The notes under the pieces: model-generated
Told to the model about the DNA's origin: nothing
What the model saw: only the letters and a program-made list of their open reading frames with translations
Database searches by the model: none
From: JACKCP01 sp034007295
GTDB lineage: Bacteria; Desulfobacterota; Desulfobacteria; Desulfobacterales; JACKCP01
Direction: 5' to 3'
DNA length: 6,804 nucleotides
NCBI GenBank assembly: GCA_034007295.1
Contig: JAVERC010000084.1
Span: 1 to 6,804 of the forward strand
Shown: positions 5,040-6,804 of the stretch, in pieces
Layout of the letters: every line of letters starts with the position of its first letter
Position numbering within the stretch: the first letter of the stretch is position 1
Translations under genes and position numbers: made by a program

Positions 5040-6221
5040 ATGGAAAAAAAAATTTTTACAACCCTTTTTCTTGCGGTTTTTGCAAATATTACAGGAGTTG
5101 GAATTGTTGTCCCTTTACTTCCTGTTTATGCCAAAAATCTTGGTGCAAGCGGATTTTACATAGGACTTATATTTGGTGCATTTTCCCTTTCAAGAACATT
5201 TCTTTTACCCCTTTTTGGAAAACTTTCAGATAAGCACGGAAGAAAACCCTTTATTACAACAGGACTTTTTGCCTATTTTCTTGTTTCAATCGCTTTTATT
5301 TTTACAAATACAGTACCAGGACTTATTTTCATAAGATTTCTTCACGGAGCAGCATCTGCAATGCTTCTTCCTGTTATTCAGGCATATGTCGGAGACCTTA
5401 CAAAAGATGGAAAAGAAGGAATAACAATGGGAATTTTCAATATTTCCATGTTTACAAGTTTAAGCCTTGGCCCTCTTCTTGGAGGGTTTATAAACGACAA
5501 ATTTTCACTTGAGTATGCCTTTCTTTCAATGGGTATGTTTGCTCTTTTTGCTTTTTTTCTTTCTGTTATTTTTCTGCCTAAAACATCTGACGAAAGTATC
5601 CGCAATAAAGCATACAAACCATACAAATTTAGAAAACTAATCAAAAACAAAGTCTTTGCAGGCCTTGCAGTTTTCAGATTTTCATATACAACCTGCATTG
5701 GAATTATCTGGTGTTTTCTTCCTGTTTACGCAGACCAGAAATTCAGCATGAATTCCACACTAATAGGAATCCTTGTAATGAGCGGAGTTTTTACAAGCGG
5801 AATAATGCACGCTCCAATTGGATATCTTTCAGACAAAATGAACAAAAAAGTTCTTGTTTTTACAGGCGGAATTATCTGTGCCATTGGTCTTCTTTTAACA
5901 GGATTTGGAACCGGGTTTTATTCCATACTTGGAGCTGTAACAATTTTTGGACTTGGAGGAGGTATTTCAATGCCTTCAATAATGGCTCTTGCTGTAATTC
6001 ACGGAAAAAATGAAAATGCAATGGGAGGTGTAATGTCACTTCTTACTGTTGCCCACTCCCTTGGAATGCTTGCTGGTTCTCTTCTTGCAGGAATAATCAT
6101 GGATTTAAGGGGACTTAAGTCGGCTTTTCCAACCGGATTTGCAATAATGATTATTGGTACTTTTATTTTTCTTTATTTAAACCATGTAAAAAAAACCAAA
6201 GATCAGCAGGCAGTGGAGTAA
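5040..6221 (+). CDS. MFS transporter, DHA1-like drug/metabolite:H+ antiporter family
   Basis: This 393-residue protein has the twelve hydrophobic segments of the major facilitator superfamily in two halves, separated by a basic cytoplasmic loop near 180-205 (KTSDESIRNKAYKPYKFRK). Motif A is GKLSDKHGRKP (60-70), between segments 2 and 3, and is echoed by GYLSDKMNKK (261-270) in the second half. SLSLGPLLGG (140-149) in segment 5 resembles the antiporter motif C, which points to proton-driven export rather than uptake. FIRFLHGAASA (97-107) fits motif B, with its arginine. The substrate cannot be told from sequence. The ATG at 5040 has only a weak site (CGGA, five bases upstream), and a strong terminator ends 21 bp before it, so expression may be controlled by read-through. 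The gene ends in a stem-loop shared with the convergent SDR gene. Leucine is mostly CTT. Confidence 0.93.
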   Translation: MEKKIFTTLFLAVFANITGVGIVVPLLPVYAKNLGASGFYIGLIFGAFSLSRTFLLPLFGKLSDKHGRKPFITTGLFAYFLVSIAFIFTNTVPGLIFIRFLHGAASAMLLPVIQAYVGDLTKDGKEGITMGIFNISMFTSLSLGPLLGGFINDKFSLEYAFLSMGMFALFAFFLSVIFLPKTSDESIRNKAYKPYKFRKLIKNKVFAGLAVFRFSYTTCIGIIWCFLPVYADQKFSMNSTLIGILVMSGVFTSGIMHAPIGYLSDKMNKKVLVFTGGIICAIGLLLTGFGTGFYSILGAVTIFGLGGGISMPSIMALAVIHGKNENAMGGVMSLLTVAHSLGMLAGSLLAGIIMDLRGLKSAFPTGFAIMIIGTFIFLYLNHVKKTKDQQAVE

Positions 6222-6252
6222 AACCACACTGCCTGCAAAAAATAAATTTTTT
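6206..6252. terminator. Shared stem-loop between the convergent MFS and SDR genes
   Basis: GCAGGCAGTG (6206-6215) and CACTGCCTGC (6227-6236) are perfect 10-bp arms with an 11-base loop. The left arm lies within the last MFS codons and the loop holds the MFS stop codon (6219-6221). Rightward, an A-rich gap is followed by seven T at 6246-6252. Leftward, nine consecutive A (T on the minus strand) lie at 6188-6196. It probably ends transcription from both sides, although neither T-tract directly touches the stem. Confidence 0.6.
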
Positions 6253-6263
6253 TCAAAACCCCG

Positions 6264-6804
6264 TTATGCAATCATACCGCCGTCACACACAAGAAGAGAA
6301 CCAGTTGTATATGATGCAGCATCTGAAACAAGATATAAAACTGCTCCTGCCATATCTTCGGGGTCTGCAACCCTTCCAAGTGGAATTTGAGATACTATCA
6401 TACTTTTAAGGCCTTCATCTTTTGTAAGTGCACTTGCAAATTTTGTATCTGTAAGTCCGGGAAGAAGTGCATTTACCCTTATTTTATAAGGTGCAAGCTC
6501 TTTTGCAAAAGCCTTGGTAAGAGCAATAAGAGCTGACTTTGAAACAGAATAAATTCCCTGAAAAGGTGCCGGCCTGATTCCGTTTACAGAAGAAACATTT
6601 ACTATGCTTCCGCCCCCGTTTTCTTTCATGAGTTTTGCAAATTCTACTATTGTAAAAAAAGGGCCTTTAAGGTTTACATCAAAAATCTTGTCCCAGGCCC
6701 ATTCCTCTGCATCTATCATATTTCCGAAAAACGGATTTGCAGCTGCATTGTTTACTAAAATATCAAGGGTGCCGTATTTTTCCTTAACTGACTCTACAAG
6801 TGCT
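6264..6804 (-). CDS. SDR-family oxidoreductase, 5' end beyond the window
   Basis: The reading frame runs leftward from the right edge to TAA at 6264-6266, and 179 residues are visible. The start is missing: the frame is open through base 6803, and the ATG at 6719 lies inside the domain. The visible part begins ALVESVKEKYGTLDILVNNAA, so about 70 residues with the TGxxxGxG cofactor loop lie outside. Classical short-chain dehydrogenase features follow: NNAA in place of NNAG, DVNLKGPFF, the catalytic serine in NVSSVNG, YSVSK with the catalytic Tyr and Lys, RVNALLPGLTDT, and a C-terminal GSLLVCDGG. NNAAANPFFG is a variant seen in FabG/DHRS4-like branches. It would catalyse NAD(P)-dependent oxidation or reduction of an alcohol or carbonyl in the cytoplasm; the substrate is not evident. 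It converges on the MFS gene with 42 bp between them. Confidence 0.94.
   Translation of the reverse strand, partial: ALVESVKEKYGTLDILVNNAAANPFFGNMIDAEEWAWDKIFDVNLKGPFFTIVEFAKLMKENGGGSIVNVSSVNGIRPAPFQGIYSVSKSALIALTKAFAKELAPYKIRVNALLPGLTDTKFASALTKDEGLKSMIVSQIPLGRVADPEDMAGAVLYLVSDAASYTTGSLLVCDGGMIA

Noticed and set aside
5378..6013. Open frames inside the MFS gene (5378-5698 minus, 5711-6013 plus)
   Set aside because: The MFS frame carries motifs and regular membrane segments throughout; these alternatives do not.

Overview
The window is AT-rich bacterial DNA with ordinary, tightly packed protein genes in its right half and an accessory-looking block in its left half. Gene content (proC, a CcdA/DsbD-type thiol-electron transporter, an MFS exporter, an SDR oxidoreductase) and clear Shine-Dalgarno sites fit a low-GC, probably Gram-negative and possibly anaerobic bacterium. 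A Desulfobacterota-like host is a guess; no marker here fixes the phylum.

Left half (1-3085): two identical 127-bp direct repeats (1-127 and 2959-3085) bracket 2831 bp. Each repeat contains a 16-bp imperfect hairpin followed by a T-rich tract, which looks like an intrinsic terminator reading rightward. Between the repeats, all genes lie on the minus strand. In transcription order they are a 75-residue two-helix membrane protein, a 125-residue protein I do not recognise, and a 463-residue AlbA_2/Schlafen-type plus GHKL-ATPase (RecG-C-like) plus winged-helix protein with a four-copy NGGV linker. The large gene favours TTA/TTG leucine codons, whereas the genes to the right favour CTT. About 450 bp of gene-free, very AT-rich DNA (2505-2958) lies ahead of the 75-residue gene and ends in an 18-bp palindrome just outside the right repeat. 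The block looks like an inserted or duplicated cassette placed in front of proC. It carries no transposase or integrase. Because the visible repeat is exactly 127 bp and starts at base 1, an assembly artefact must be excluded.

Right half (3086-6804): proC (proline biosynthesis), ccdA and an MFS exporter all read rightward. A truncated SDR gene reads leftward from the right edge and converges on the MFS gene at a shared stem-loop. Between ccdA and the MFS gene there is no redoxin partner. Instead there is a strong Shine-Dalgarno with a 7-codon mini-ORF, a perfect TATAAT, and a strong intrinsic terminator ending only 21 bp before the MFS start codon. This could be an attenuated leader, or a scar where a thioredoxin-like gene was lost.

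The points most worth checking are the repeat-flanked cassette and the ccdA-MFS leader. The genes themselves belong to known families, apart from the two small unrecognised ORFs.
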